Part shown: piece after piece, positions 23,168 to 32,212 of the stretch
Layout: every line of letters starts with the position of its first letter
Position numbering within the stretch: the stretch's first letter is position 1
NCBI GenBank assembly: GCA_003551365.1
Contig: PUMM01000072.1
Location: 1-53,559 of the forward strand
Length of the DNA stretch: 53,559 nt
Reading direction: 5' to 3'
DNA from: Clostridia bacterium
GTDB taxonomy: Bacteria > Bacillota > Sulfobacillia > SLMV01
Program-made: the position numbers and the translations under genes
Notes under the pieces: model-generated
The model's input: only the letters and a program-made list of their open reading frames with translations
The model's database searches: none
What the model was told of the DNA's origin: nothing

Positions 23168-24808
23168 ATGCATACACTGGGCGATGGCTGTTCCGATCTG
23201 GTATTCGTAAATGGTCCCGTATACGTGGGTTCCGGTGATGATAAGAGTCACACGGGCATGGCGGTGCGGGGCGGGCAAATCACTGCACTGGGAAGCAGCG
23301 ACGAGGTCAGGTCCCTGGCTGGCGACCGGACGACAGTGGTGGATCTGCAGGGTCGGTCGGCCATTCCGGGGATCGTCGACTCGCACAACCACATGCCCAC
23401 AGCCGGGGCTATGATGCACGATGGGGTGCTGTTGTTTGATGCCGAGAGTATATCGGACCTGCAGGACATCCTGCGTGAGAAGGTAGAGGACGTCGGGGCG
23501 GGAGAATGGATCATGGGAGCCGGATGGATAGAGAACCAGTTCACCGAGTGGAGGATGCCCACGCGCTGGGACCTGGATGAGGTGGCTCCGGACAATCCAG
23601 TGATCCTGAATCGGCTGTTCGGCATGTGCGCCGTGAACTCCCGCGCCCTGCAGCTTGCCGGCATTACCCGGGAGGGCGGCGACCCGGAGCGCGGGATAGT
23701 GGACCGGGATGAAAAAGGCCATCCCACCGGTATTCTGCGCGCCGGGGCCGAGGAGGCGGTCCGCGCGGTCATGCCGGATCCCGGTGCTGGCGAACGGGTT
23801 AGGCAGTATGAGCGATATATACAGACTGCCGCGGAGGAATACGTGCGATACGGGATAACCAGTCTGCTGGATCCCGGTGTCCCGCCGCTGGTGATGCGTG
23901 CCTATCAGAATGTGTACGAGCGGGGGCAGCTGCCCCTGCGGGTCAATATGATGCCGGTATGGTACGGACTCCGTCCGAGCGAGGATCCCAATCTTCCCGG
24001 CAGGCTGGATCATATGGGTATACGCACTAACTTTGGTGATGAAAGGCTCCGGATCGGTGCGCTCAAGATGGCCATTGACGGCGGATTGGGCAGCAAGACC
24101 GCCCTGATGAACGAGCCGTTTCGCGATGGAAGCTGGAGCGAGATTCCCCTGCGCCTCGATTCCGAAATGCTGCGCGACTGGTTTACCGAGGGACACTCCA
24201 TCGGCTGGTCCATCGGCATTCACTGCTGTGGGGACCGGGCACAGGATATGGCCTGTCGGGCATTTGATGCGGTGGTTGGCAGTATGCCGAGGGATGATGT
24301 GCGTCACAATATCATTCACGGCTACTTCCCGACCGAGGAGTCCCTCGAGCTCATGAAGAGGCATGAGCTGGCCGTCTCCGCTCAGCCGGGTTTCATCTGG
24401 GTGGAAGGCGACCTCTATTTTGCGGCGGTGACCCGGGAGAAACTGAACGGATTTACGCCCCTGAAGACCTACGATTCGGAGGGCATAGTCGTGGCCTGCA
24501 ACTCCGACATGACTTCTGCCCACTACAATCCCTTCTGGGGACTGCATAGTGCGGTCACCCGGCGAACCTCTCGCGGGGAGGTGCTGGGGGACGAGGAGAG
24601 GGTTGATCGCTTCTCCGCACTGAGGATGATGACCGGAAACGGCGCCTATCTCATGTTCTGGGAGGATCTCACCGGCTGCATAGACGTGGGCAGGGCCGCG
24701 GACATAGCTGTTCTGGATCGCGACTTTGCCGCGGTTCCCGACGATGATCTGCGCGATCTCGAAGTGGACATGACGGTCATCGGCGGCGAAGTGGTGTACG
24801 AGAAGTGA
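23168..24808 (+). CDS. Amidohydrolase family protein, YtcJ-like
   Basis: 546 residues from ATG 23168 (SD GGAGGGG, 7-base spacing). Metal-binding HxH in VDSHNHMP (71-77), then AGWIENQF, GIHCCGDRAQD, HGYFPTEESLEL and CNSDMTSAHYNPFWGLHSAV, all in the order of the amidohydro_3 group. C-terminal strand region DIAVLDRDFAAVP is typical of N-substituted amide or imide hydrolases. Substrate not predictable. Probably monocistronic. Confidence 0.88.
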   Translation: MHTLGDGCSDLVFVNGPVYVGSGDDKSHTGMAVRGGQITALGSSDEVRSLAGDRTTVVDLQGRSAIPGIVDSHNHMPTAGAMMHDGVLLFDAESISDLQDILREKVEDVGAGEWIMGAGWIENQFTEWRMPTRWDLDEVAPDNPVILNRLFGMCAVNSRALQLAGITREGGDPERGIVDRDEKGHPTGILRAGAEEAVRAVMPDPGAGERVRQYERYIQTAAEEYVRYGITSLLDPGVPPLVMRAYQNVYERGQLPLRVNMMPVWYGLRPSEDPNLPGRLDHMGIRTNFGDERLRIGALKMAIDGGLGSKTALMNEPFRDGSWSEIPLRLDSEMLRDWFTEGHSIGWSIGIHCCGDRAQDMACRAFDAVVGSMPRDDVRHNIIHGYFPTEESLELMKRHELAVSAQPGFIWVEGDLYFAAVTREKLNGFTPLKTYDSEGIVVACNSDMTSAHYNPFWGLHSAVTRRTSRGEVLGDEERVDRFSALRMMTGNGAYLMFWEDLTGCIDVGRAADIAVLDRDFAAVPDDDLRDLEVDMTVIGGEVVYEK

Positions 24809-24973
24809 TGAGTGCAGGAGCTGAGCGCGTCTGATCCGATGGATGGAGGAGGAATTCCGCTTCCCGATGGGGAAGTATGCGGGCGCAGACGGCGGAGTGC
24901 ACGGGACACGACCGCACCGCATCCGTCGTACGACAATTGCGCGATTCACCCGGCAAGGGGCTGCCGGTTTGCG

Positions 24974-25003
24974 GAGGTGGCGCGTCCTGCGCCACCTCTG
25001 TTA
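24974..25003 (+). terminator. Intrinsic terminator-like hairpin
   Basis: GAGGTGGCGC / GTCCT / GCGCCACCTC, a perfect 10-pair stem, then TGTTACT. Confidence 0.6.
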
Positions 25004-25211
25004 CTGGGTCAGGGCGGCGGGGGTCCGGCCCAGATGTTATAGCCCGTTTGCCAAACATAGCGTTTTCGTAGGGTAACATCAATGATATGCTGTTGGCGTG
25101 GACTCAGGATTCGAATGGGCTCTGCGGTTGCAGATGGGTTGGTGAGGTGCTGGCAGTAAGAATGCACGGATGTAGACTCAACGGTCACTTTGAGGAGGGG
25201 AGGGGGTAAGG

Positions 25212-25228
25212 TCCGGATATTTTCCGGA
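25212..25228 (+). promoter_or_regulatory. Hairpin between SD and start codon of sucC
   Basis: TCCGGA-TATTT-TCCGGA lies between a very strong purine SD run (GGAGGGGAGGGGG, about 25195-25206) and ATG 25240. Without the hairpin the SD is too far away (over 25 bases); folding would bring it to normal distance. Confidence 0.45.
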
Positions 25229-25239
25229 TCTCCCGAGAT

Positions 25240-26364
25240 ATGAAACTCTTTGAGTACACGGCCAAGGAAGTATTTCAGGAGTATGAGATCCCGACCCCGC
25301 GTGGGCGGGTCGCGACGTCCCCCAAAGAAGCGGAGGATATTGCGCGGGAGCTGGACTGCCCTGCAGTTCTGAAGGTGCAGGTGCTCGCCGGCGGCCGGGG
25401 GAAGGCGGGCGGCGTGCAGTTTGCTGACGACCCACAGGAGGCGCGCGCTGTCGCGGCGGAGCTTTTGAGCATGCAGATACACGGCCACGAGGTTGAGAGG
25501 GTGCTGGTCGAGGAGAAGCTGGACATAGATCAGGAGATCTACCTGGGTATGACCATCGACCCCGGCGATCGATGTCCCATACTGATTGCCTCTTCCCGCG
25601 GAGGAGTCAGCATCGAGGAGGTTCCCGACAGGTACATAGTGCGGGAACGGATTCCCATGCAGTGGGGGCTGTATCCGTATCAGATGAGGGCGGTCGCTGA
25701 ACGGATGGAACTTGCGGGAAAACTGGCGCGGGATTTCGGCAACATAGCCATTGCCCTGTACCGGCTGTTCCGGGACAGGGACGCCGAACTGACCGAGATC
25801 AACCCGCTGGTCGTCTCCGGTGACCGCATGCTGGCTGCCGATGCCCGGCTGAATGTGGACGAGGATAGCGAATTCCGACACGAACTGCCGGTCACGGAGA
25901 GGCTGTCGGAAGTCGAGGAGCGCGTCGCGGAGATAGGACTTTCCTACGTGCAGCTGGACGGCGATGTTGCCGTCCTCGCCAACGGTGCGGGAGCCACCAT
26001 GGCCACCATGGACATCCTGCAGCAGTACGATAGTGACGCCATGAACTTCCTGGATGTGGGCGGCGGTGCTGATGTCGATTCCATGACTGAGGCGCTGAGG
26101 GTACTGGCGGACACCGAACCACGCGTGCTGCTGGTGAACATTTTCGGCGGGATTACCCGCTGCGATGATGTGGCTGAGGCGGTCCTGCGGGTCAAGCGCG
26201 AGGGCACCTTCCGCAGTCCGCTGGTGGTGCGGCTCATCGGCACCAACGAGGAACAGGGCATACAACTCCTGGAGGAAGAGGGCATAACTGCCCTCCGCAA
26301 TCTCGAGGATGCAGCGCGGGCGGCGGCCCAGACGGCGGCGTCCGACGGCGCGGAGGAGGAGTAA
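25240..26364 (+). CDS. sucC: Succinyl-CoA synthetase (ADP-forming) beta subunit
   Basis: 374 residues. ATP-grasp start MKLFEYTAKEVFQEYEIPTP, VLKVQVLAGGRGKAGGV, EINPLVVSG (metal ligands) and FLDVGGGADVDSM with NIFGGITRCDDVA are the standard SucC motifs. Only ATG 25240 is available; an in-frame stop at 25207 rules out earlier starts. Works with SucD to interconvert succinyl-CoA and succinate with ATP. Followed 2 bases later by sucD. Confidence 0.96.
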   Translation: MKLFEYTAKEVFQEYEIPTPRGRVATSPKEAEDIARELDCPAVLKVQVLAGGRGKAGGVQFADDPQEARAVAAELLSMQIHGHEVERVLVEEKLDIDQEIYLGMTIDPGDRCPILIASSRGGVSIEEVPDRYIVRERIPMQWGLYPYQMRAVAERMELAGKLARDFGNIAIALYRLFRDRDAELTEINPLVVSGDRMLAADARLNVDEDSEFRHELPVTERLSEVEERVAEIGLSYVQLDGDVAVLANGAGATMATMDILQQYDSDAMNFLDVGGGADVDSMTEALRVLADTEPRVLLVNIFGGITRCDDVAEAVLRVKREGTFRSPLVVRLIGTNEEQGIQLLEEEGITALRNLEDAARAAAQTAASDGAEEE

Positions 26365-26366
26365 CC

Positions 26367-27230
26367 ATGGCAATTTTGATCGACGACAAAACCAAACTGC
26401 TGGTGCAGGGAGCCACCGGGCATCAGGGCTCATTTCACACCGAGCTGATGAGCGAATACGGCACCAGGATTGCCGCTGGAGTCACACCCGGCAAAAAGGG
26501 TCAGGAGGTCAGCGGCGTGCCCGTCTACAATACCGTCGAGGAGGCCATCCAGTGTCACGGACCCAACGCGGGGGTGCTGTTCATTCCCGCGCCCTTCGTC
26601 AAGGATGCCGCGTTTGAGGGCATCTCCGCCGGGCTGAAGCTTCTGGTCATCATTACCGAGCACGTGCCCCTGCACGATGCCATGGAGATCATGGCATTTG
26701 CCGCGGAGAAGAAGGCGCGGGTCGTGGGTCCCAACACTTTCGGCATCATCACCCCCGGGCAGTGCAAGATTGGAATCATGCCCGGTCACGTATACGATCC
26801 CGGTCCGGTGGGTCTGGTGTCGCGAAGCGGGACGCTCAGCTACGAGATCGCGCACGCCCTGTGCGAGGAGGGTCACGGTATCAGCACCTCCCTGGGCATA
26901 GGCGGTGATCGCGTGGTGGGCATGAGCTTCGTCGATGCCCTGAAGGAATTCGAGCACGATGATGACACCGAGGCCGTAGTTCTGGTGGGAGAGATAGGTG
27001 GAACGGCAGAGGAAGAAGCTGCCGAGTTCATCAAGACCATGGATACGCCCGTGGTGGCTTATCTGGCGGGCAAGAGCGCGCCTCCGGGTAAGCGTATGGG
27101 GCATGCCGGGGCCATCGTGGAAGGTGGCCGCGGGGATTATGCCAGCAAGAAGGAGGCGCTGGAAGAGGGCGGCGCTGCCGTGGCAGCCTTCCCCTGGGAG
27201 GTGCCCCTGCTGGTCGGACAGCATTTGTGA
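26367..27230 (+). CDS. sucD: Succinyl-CoA synthetase alpha subunit
   Basis: 287 residues, SD GGAGGAGGAG in the sucC tail. VQGATGHQGSFHTELM is the CoA-binding Rossmann start, VGPNTFGIITPGQCKIGIMP the central motif, and GHAGAIVEGGRGDYASKKEAL contains the phosphohistidine equivalent (GHAGA). Normal length and complete. With SucC it can make ATP from succinyl-CoA, and succinyl-CoA would also serve the CoA-transferase downstream. Confidence 0.96.
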   Translation: MAILIDDKTKLLVQGATGHQGSFHTELMSEYGTRIAAGVTPGKKGQEVSGVPVYNTVEEAIQCHGPNAGVLFIPAPFVKDAAFEGISAGLKLLVIITEHVPLHDAMEIMAFAAEKKARVVGPNTFGIITPGQCKIGIMPGHVYDPGPVGLVSRSGTLSYEIAHALCEEGHGISTSLGIGGDRVVGMSFVDALKEFEHDDDTEAVVLVGEIGGTAEEEAAEFIKTMDTPVVAYLAGKSAPPGKRMGHAGAIVEGGRGDYASKKEALEEGGAAVAAFPWEVPLLVGQHL

Positions 27231-27255
27231 AACAGGCTTTTCTGCATGAGCGGCT

Positions 27256-27284
27256 GCGGGCCCGGGGGTGGATCCCGGGCCCGC
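27256..27284 (+). terminator. Strong GC hairpin between sucD and CoA-transferase
   Basis: GCGGGCCCGGG / GGTGGAT / CCCGGGCCCGC, a perfect 11-pair stem with no T tail. May reduce but not abolish read-through into the next gene. Confidence 0.5.
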
Positions 27285-27339
27285 GGTACGAATGGGCGAA
27301 AGATGATAGGAGACGTTTTGCTGGGAGGGTGATGAACAC

Positions 27340-28533
27340 TTGCAGGGCCCCCTTACTGGAGTGCGTGTACTGGATCTGTCCAGGGTTCTGGCCGGCCCCT
27401 ACTGCAGCATGATGTTGGCCGATCTCGGGGCGGAAGTCATAAAGGTGGAACGCCCGGATACGGGAGACGATACCCGGAGCTGGGGTCCGCCGTGGGTGGG
27501 CGATCAGGCTCACTATTTTCTGAGCATCAATCGCAACAAAAAGAGCCTGGCTCTTAATCTCAAGGATGATGCGGGCCAGCGTATTGGGCAGGAGCTGGCC
27601 GCCGGCAGTGATGTGGTGCTGGAGAATTTCCGCCCGGGTACGGTGGAGCGACTCGGGATGAGCTACGACGATTTGAAGAAGGACAATCCGGGGCTGGTGT
27701 ACTGTTCGATATCCGGCTTCGGACAGGACGGACCCTATCGGGATCGACCCGCCTACGATGCCATTTTGCAGGGCATGGGAGGATTAATGGGCATTACCGG
27801 CCCCGAGGGCGGTGAACCCATCCGGGTCGGCGTGGCTGTGGCCGACATAGGTGCGGGGATGCAGGCAGCCTTTTCCATCGCTGCCGCTCTTGTGGAACGC
27901 CACCGGTCCGGACAGGGGCAGTACATAGATGTGAGCATGATGGATGTGCAGGTCTCGTGGATGACGTACATGGCACACTACTACTTCGCCAGCGGCGACC
28001 TGCCGCCGAGAACTGCCTCCGCTCATCCCAGCATCGTCCCGTATCAGGCCTTTCCCGTGGCGGACGGCTGGCTCAATGTGACCGTGGGCAATGATGCGCT
28101 GTGGAGACGCTTCGCTCCCCTGGTGGACGTGGATCCCGATGACCCGCGCTACGCGACCAACTCGGACAGGATCGAGAACCGGGAGGAGCTGGTCGAGCGG
28201 ATCTCGCAGATCATGCAGACACGCTCGCGCGAACAGTGGATGGACACTCTGCGCGAAAACGGCATTCCCTGCGGTCCCATATTCAATCTGGCGGAGATTT
28301 TCCAGGACGAACAGGTGCACCACCGGCGCATGATTCAGCAGGTCACGCACAGCGCCGAGGGTGACGTCGATGTTCTGGGAGTACCGGTACAGCTGTCCCG
28401 TACACCGGGTGGAATTAGAGCTGCCCCGCCGCTTCTGGGCGAACACACGCGGGACGTGCTGGATGATCTGGGATATGCTGATGATGACATTGCCGATCTA
28501 CTGGAGCGGGGCGTTGTCGCCGCTTCTGATTAG
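27340..28533 (+). CDS. Class III CoA-transferase (CaiB/BaiF family)
   Basis: 397 residues, TTG start at 27340 behind GGGAGGG. GVRVLDLSRVLAGPYCSMML, VEVKVERPDTGD-like VIKVERPDTGDDTRSWGPP, LENFRPGT and VAVADIGAG follow in family order; the aspartate in VADIGAG is the expected acyl-CoA intermediate residue. These enzymes swap CoA between organic acids, often using succinyl-CoA; adjacency to sucCD supports a succinyl-CoA donor. Acceptor unknown. Confidence 0.93.
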   Translation: MQGPLTGVRVLDLSRVLAGPYCSMMLADLGAEVIKVERPDTGDDTRSWGPPWVGDQAHYFLSINRNKKSLALNLKDDAGQRIGQELAAGSDVVLENFRPGTVERLGMSYDDLKKDNPGLVYCSISGFGQDGPYRDRPAYDAILQGMGGLMGITGPEGGEPIRVGVAVADIGAGMQAAFSIAAALVERHRSGQGQYIDVSMMDVQVSWMTYMAHYYFASGDLPPRTASAHPSIVPYQAFPVADGWLNVTVGNDALWRRFAPLVDVDPDDPRYATNSDRIENREELVERISQIMQTRSREQWMDTLRENGIPCGPIFNLAEIFQDEQVHHRRMIQQVTHSAEGDVDVLGVPVQLSRTPGGIRAAPPLLGEHTRDVLDDLGYADDDIADLLERGVVAASD

Positions 28534-28565
28534 ACGAATCCTGACTGTGGAAGGGACTGGTCTGA

Positions 28566-29780
28566 TTGTATCTCGAGCAACTGCAATGCCCCAGGTGCGA
28601 GGAAACCTACGCTGCCGATGAACTGCGCAACCTGTGCGACTGTGGGTCCCCGCTTCTGGTCCGCTATGATCTGGGGCGGCTGCGGGACGAAGTGCCCCGC
28701 AGCGACGTTGAACGTGGACGCGACGACATGTGGCGTTTCTCGGCCTTTCTGCCCGTGCCGGAGGGGGAAATAGTGAGTCTGGGAGAGGGCATGACGCCTC
28801 TGTACTCGCTGGACGGCTACGCGGGCCAGATCGACATGGATAACATACTGATCAAAGACGAGGGCTACAACCCCACCGGCACCTTCAAGGCGCGCGGGGC
28901 GGCGTGCGGTATCTCCATGGCCGCCCATCTGGGTGCCGAGACGGTCGCCATGCCCACGGCCGGCAATGCCGGCGGGGCGTGGAGCGCCTACGCTGCGCGC
29001 GCCGGGCTGGGCTGTGTAATAGCCATGCCGGAGGACGCCCCGGAGATCACCATGAAGGAATGTTCCCTGTACGATGCCCGCACCTATCTCGTGCGCGGCC
29101 TGATCTCTGATGCTGGACGGATAATCGGCGAGGCCTGCGGCAAGTACGGCTGGTTTGACGTCTCCACACTCAAGGAACCCTATCGCATAGAGGGCAAGAA
29201 GACCATGGGTCTGGAGCTGGCCATGCAGCTCGGTTGGCGGGTTCCCGATGTCATAGTCTATCCCGCCGGCGGAGGCGTGGGTCTGATTGGCATATGGAAG
29301 GCACTGGATGAGCTGGAGCGCGTCGGTTGGATCGGCTCCGAACGGCCGCGGATGGTGGCCGTACAGTCGGAGGGTTGTGCGCCGCTGGTGCGGGCCTTTG
29401 AGAGCGGCAGAACCGATTCGGACTTCTGGGAGGAGGCCACCACCATTGCCGGTGGCATACGCGTTCCGAAAGCGCTCGGTGATTTCCTCGTTCTCGAGGC
29501 GATTTATGCCTCGGATGGGCGGGCAGTCGCCGTATCCGACGAGGAAATAGTGGAAGCTCTGCACGCAGTTGCTCGCGCCGATGGCAGCTTCATCTGCCCC
29601 GAGGCAGCGGCCGCCGTGGCTGGCGTAAGGCAGATGCGGGAGGACGGGGATCTCGCATTGGATGATGAGGTCATGGTGATCAACACCGGCTCCGGTCTCA
29701 AGTACGCGGATCTGGTCGAAGCTGACATTCCCGTACTGGATGTGGACGATGAGATAATCATCTCCCCCGAGGAGGGGTGA
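28566..29780 (+). CDS. thrC: Threonine synthase-like PLP enzyme
   Basis: 404 residues, TTG start 28566. N-terminal zinc-ribbon with cysteines 8, 11, 24 and 26 (CPRC...CDC), then fold-type II PLP domain with NPTGTFKARGA (Lys108 forms the Schiff base), PTAGNAGGAWSAYA, PAGGGVGLIGIW and a C-terminal NTGSGLKY. Length and zinc-ribbon match the class of threonine synthases found in archaea and many anaerobes. A related function on a modified substrate cannot be excluded because no thr operon surrounds it. Confidence 0.88.
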   Translation: MYLEQLQCPRCEETYAADELRNLCDCGSPLLVRYDLGRLRDEVPRSDVERGRDDMWRFSAFLPVPEGEIVSLGEGMTPLYSLDGYAGQIDMDNILIKDEGYNPTGTFKARGAACGISMAAHLGAETVAMPTAGNAGGAWSAYAARAGLGCVIAMPEDAPEITMKECSLYDARTYLVRGLISDAGRIIGEACGKYGWFDVSTLKEPYRIEGKKTMGLELAMQLGWRVPDVIVYPAGGGVGLIGIWKALDELERVGWIGSERPRMVAVQSEGCAPLVRAFESGRTDSDFWEEATTIAGGIRVPKALGDFLVLEAIYASDGRAVAVSDEEIVEALHAVARADGSFICPEAAAAVAGVRQMREDGDLALDDEVMVINTGSGLKYADLVEADIPVLDVDDEIIISPEEG

Positions 29781-30607
29781 TGCGATTGGATTGGCAGGAT
29801 ATGAGGGATCTGAGTGACTGTCCCGCGGCACTGGATAATATGATGCAGCGGGCCAGCATTCGTCAATTTAGCGATCGGCCGGTACAGAGGGATAAGATCG
29901 AGGCTACCGTTCGGGCCGGCCAGCAGGCGCCATTTACCGGTCAGATGTATTCAGTCATCGTGAGCACCGATGAGTCGCGCGGGGAGGAACTGGCCGAGAT
30001 ATTTGGTCCGCTGGTGCAGCGGGCCCCGGTTTTCGCCCTGCTCTGTGTCGATCTTCGCCGGCTGGAGAAGTTCATCGCCGCGCGCGGGAGGAGCAATCGG
30101 ACCGATGATCTGAGCATGCTATTTTTGGGCATTCAGGACGTCGCCTACATGGGGCAGAACATGGTGCTGGCGGCAGAAGCCATGGGATTGGGTAGCTGTT
30201 TTCTCGGTGCGGCTCCCTTTGTGGCCGGACAGCTGCGCGAGCTGTTCTCCATCCCGCCCCGCGTCTATCCGCTGGTGGGCCTGGTCATGGGATATCCTGC
30301 GGAGAATCCTGACCCCCGTCCGCGCATACCCCTGAATAGTGTTCTGCACTGGGAAGAGTATCGCGACCTGGACGAAGACGCAGTGGAGGATGCCCTGTCG
30401 GTCATGGATGCCGGATTAATACGTGAGGGCTATTATCGTCGCCTCAATGCCAGGATAAGAATGGATGAAGAGGATGACGATGACCTGCCCTCCGATGACG
30501 AATACGGGTGGGGCGAGCACGTGTCCCGCAAGTACAGCCTGCGGCGCCTCAGTGGGATTCGAGAAGAGATGGCCAGGGCAGAAATCCACGTCCTGCCGGA
30601 CGAATGA
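29780..30607 (+). CDS. Nitroreductase family protein with acidic tail
   Basis: 275 residues from ATG 29780 (SD GGAGGGG). FMN site MMQRASIRQFSDRPV, AAEAMGLGSCFLGAAPFV and GLVMGYPAENPDPRPRIPL identify a NfsA/FRP-like flavin reductase. Residues about 225-240 form an unusual acidic run (DEEDDDDLPSDDE) ahead of a C-terminal helical tail, absent from usual family members. Overlaps the threonine synthase-like gene's stop by one base, so likely cotranscribed. Substrate unknown. Confidence 0.88.
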   Translation: MRLDWQDMRDLSDCPAALDNMMQRASIRQFSDRPVQRDKIEATVRAGQQAPFTGQMYSVIVSTDESRGEELAEIFGPLVQRAPVFALLCVDLRRLEKFIAARGRSNRTDDLSMLFLGIQDVAYMGQNMVLAAEAMGLGSCFLGAAPFVAGQLRELFSIPPRVYPLVGLVMGYPAENPDPRPRIPLNSVLHWEEYRDLDEDAVEDALSVMDAGLIREGYYRRLNARIRMDEEDDDDLPSDDEYGWGEHVSRKYSLRRLSGIREEMARAEIHVLPDE

Positions 30608-30683
30608 AAGCAGGGAGCGGCCGACGGATGACGAATTGAGTTAGGGGCAGGTGATTCCTTCACGAAAGAGGTGAGTGCTGCAC

Positions 30684-31319
30684 ATGTTCGTCAGAAATGC
30701 CATGAACCGGCAGGTGGAGACGGTGTCCCCCGAGACGGACCTCAGGTCCTGCTGGGAGACCATGCAGGCTCGTGGGTATGAGGTAATGCCGGTGCGCGAG
30801 GTCCGGACGGGATCACTGGTGGGCATCGTCACTGCAGTCGATCTTCTCACGCACATGATGGAGGATGTGCAGGCCGGGCGCACTGCTGAGCGCAAAATTA
30901 GCGAAGTAATGACGGGAGACACAACCACCATAGAGGAGGACGAAATACTGGAAGAGGCCGCCCGGATCATGTACAACCATGATTACACTGCCCTGCCGGT
31001 CACCGGAGAACGCGGCAAACTGGTGGGCATCGTTACGCTGGCTGATCTGGGCCGAATGATCATACAGATGATGGGATTCACCCAGCCCGGCACCCGCATA
31101 TCACTGTCGGTACCGGACCGGGTGGGCAAGCTCGCCGACCTTGCGCAGATCGTCAAATCCTGCGGCGAAAGCATAGCGAGCATTGCCACGTATACTCCGG
31201 AGCAGGCCAGCATCGGCAATGTCGTCCTGCGCGTGAAGACGCAGCGTCCCAAGCGGGTCGTCGAGTGCCTGCGGGATGCGGGATACCGGGTGCTGCACGT
31301 GTCGCAGGAATGGGAGTGA
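30684..31319 (+). CDS. CBS-pair protein with ACT domain, AcuB-like
   Basis: 211 residues from ATG 30684. Two CBS motifs (MNRQVETVSPETDLRSCWET and VMTGDTTTIEEDEILEEAAR) followed by an ACT-type domain (RISLSVPDRVGKLADLAQIV and IGNVVLRVKTQRP). This order is that of AcuB-like proteins, in which CBS pairs bind adenine nucleotides and ACT binds small ligands. Role here unknown; it sits ahead of a Nudix hydrolase with 10 bases between them. Confidence 0.88.
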   Translation: MFVRNAMNRQVETVSPETDLRSCWETMQARGYEVMPVREVRTGSLVGIVTAVDLLTHMMEDVQAGRTAERKISEVMTGDTTTIEEDEILEEAARIMYNHDYTALPVTGERGKLVGIVTLADLGRMIIQMMGFTQPGTRISLSVPDRVGKLADLAQIVKSCGESIASIATYTPEQASIGNVVLRVKTQRPKRVVECLRDAGYRVLHVSQEWE

Positions 31320-31329
31320 ACGGTGAAGC

Positions 31330-31779
31330 ATGCACCGACTGGATGGGGACGATGCCCAGATGAGTGAGTGCCGGCGCGAGCGGGCAGCCGGGGCCGCGGT
31401 GCGCGGCCCCGAGGGCTGGCTGGTGATCCGCGATCGATGGGGGTGCTGGACTCTGCCCAAGGGGAAAATTGACCCCGGTGAGACGCCCAGGGAGGCAGCC
31501 CTGCGCGAGATCGAGGAAGAGACCGGGATCAGTGCCCACATTGAGCAACGGCTCGACGAGGTGACCTACAGTTTCTGGCGGCGGGGCCGCCTGCAGCGCA
31601 AGCTGGTGGTGTACTATCTGGCCACCACGCGGGAGCGCCGGCTGACTCCCAATATGGGGGAGGTGGAGGCTGCCAGGTGGGTGTCGGCGAATGAGTTTCT
31701 GCTGTACTGTGATTACGACAACAATGAGGCGATCTTCCGCCTCGCCCTGCGCATGGCGCACGAGCAGGGCGACGCCTGA
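31330..31779 (+). CDS. Nudix hydrolase
   Basis: 149 residues (start 31330 or the internal ATG 31360). Complete Nudix box GKIDPGETPREAALREIEEE then TGI; TLPKGKIDPGE and the following YSFWRRG resemble diadenosine-polyphosphate or ADP-ribose pyrophosphatases of the MutT group. Substrate not predictable. A tRNA promoter follows directly. Confidence 0.92.
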   Translation: MHRLDGDDAQMSECRRERAAGAAVRGPEGWLVIRDRWGCWTLPKGKIDPGETPREAALREIEEETGISAHIEQRLDEVTYSFWRRGRLQRKLVVYYLATTRERRLTPNMGEVEAARWVSANEFLLYCDYDNNEAIFRLALRMAHEQGDA

Positions 31780-31788
31780 TGCCCTATG

Positions 31789-31818
31789 TTGACGGTGTAT
31801 GGGGATAAGGGATAAAAT
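31789..31818 (+). promoter_or_regulatory. Promoter for tRNA-Pro
   Basis: TTGACG (31789-31794), 18-base spacer, TAAAAT (31813-31818); each is one base off consensus and the pair lies 38 bases upstream of the mature tRNA. Confidence 0.7.
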
Positions 31819-31855
31819 TATGCTCAGAAACACGCAAGAGGCGATGATGTGCAGT

Positions 31856-31930
31856 CGGGATGTGGCCCAGTTTGGCTAGGGCGCCGCGTTCGGGACGCGG
31901 AGGTCGCGAGTTCAAATCTCGCCATCCCGA
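31856..31930 (+). tRNA. tRNA-Pro (anticodon CGG)
   Basis: Cloverleaf reads cleanly: acceptor CGGGATG/CATCCCG, D stem GCCC/GGGC, anticodon stem CCGCG/CGCGG with loop TTCGGGA (anticodon CGG at 31891-31893), T stem GCGAG/CTCGC with TTCAAAT loop, discriminator A. The 3' CCA is not encoded; ACATTTTT follows, whose T-run probably helps terminate. Confidence 0.96.
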
Positions 31931-31986
31931 CATTTTTCTGCCCGCAACCGGACGGAGCGGGAGAGTGGCGGGAAGGGAGCGGTCTC

Positions 31987-32196
31987 ATGGCCGGCAGCCT
32001 CATAGGAGTGCTCAGTGTCCTCACGGGTGCCGCCTGTCTGGGAGTCACCAGATCACAGTGGTTCCGGCGCAGGCTGGAGCAGAAATACGGAGATCATGAG
32101 GATGCTGATGCCCGTGTCAACAAGAGCCTGCGTGATTGGACCTGGATTTCGTTGTTCTGGTTCATCTTCGGGGTGAGCCAGATCCTCATGACCTGA
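31987..32196 (+). CDS. Small membrane protein of unknown function
   Basis: 69 residues from ATG 31987 (SD AAGGGAG). Two membrane segments: SLIGVLSVLTGAACLGV at the N-terminus and WISLFWFIFGVSQILM at the C-terminus, with a charged loop (RRRLEQKYGDHEDADAR) between. The track ORF that starts at 31849 runs through the tRNA and is not the real start. Precedes murT by 16 bases. Confidence 0.65.
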   Translation: MAGSLIGVLSVLTGAACLGVTRSQWFRRRLEQKYGDHEDADARVNKSLRDWTWISLFWFIFGVSQILMT

Positions 32197-32212
32197 GAAC
32201 GGAGGACGGCGC

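Larger units (their letters stand above)
24809..25239. other. 430-base gene-poor region before sucC
   Basis: Contains the terminator for the amidohydrolase gene and the sucC leader with its SD and hairpin. Short ORFs (24812-25042, 24843-25076) have no SD-supported start with recognisable protein and are likely spurious. Confidence 0.5.

Noticed and set aside
24812-25076. Short plus-strand ORFs before sucC
   Set aside because: Arginine/glycine-rich, run through a terminator hairpin, no recognisable domain.
23093-26433. Minus-strand ORFs of 618 and 474 residues
   Set aside because: Shadows of the amidohydrolase and sucC genes; histidine-rich, no recognisable domains.
31849-32196. 115-residue ORF spanning tRNA-Pro
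   Set aside because: Its first half is the tRNA; only the part from ATG 31987 is kept as a gene.
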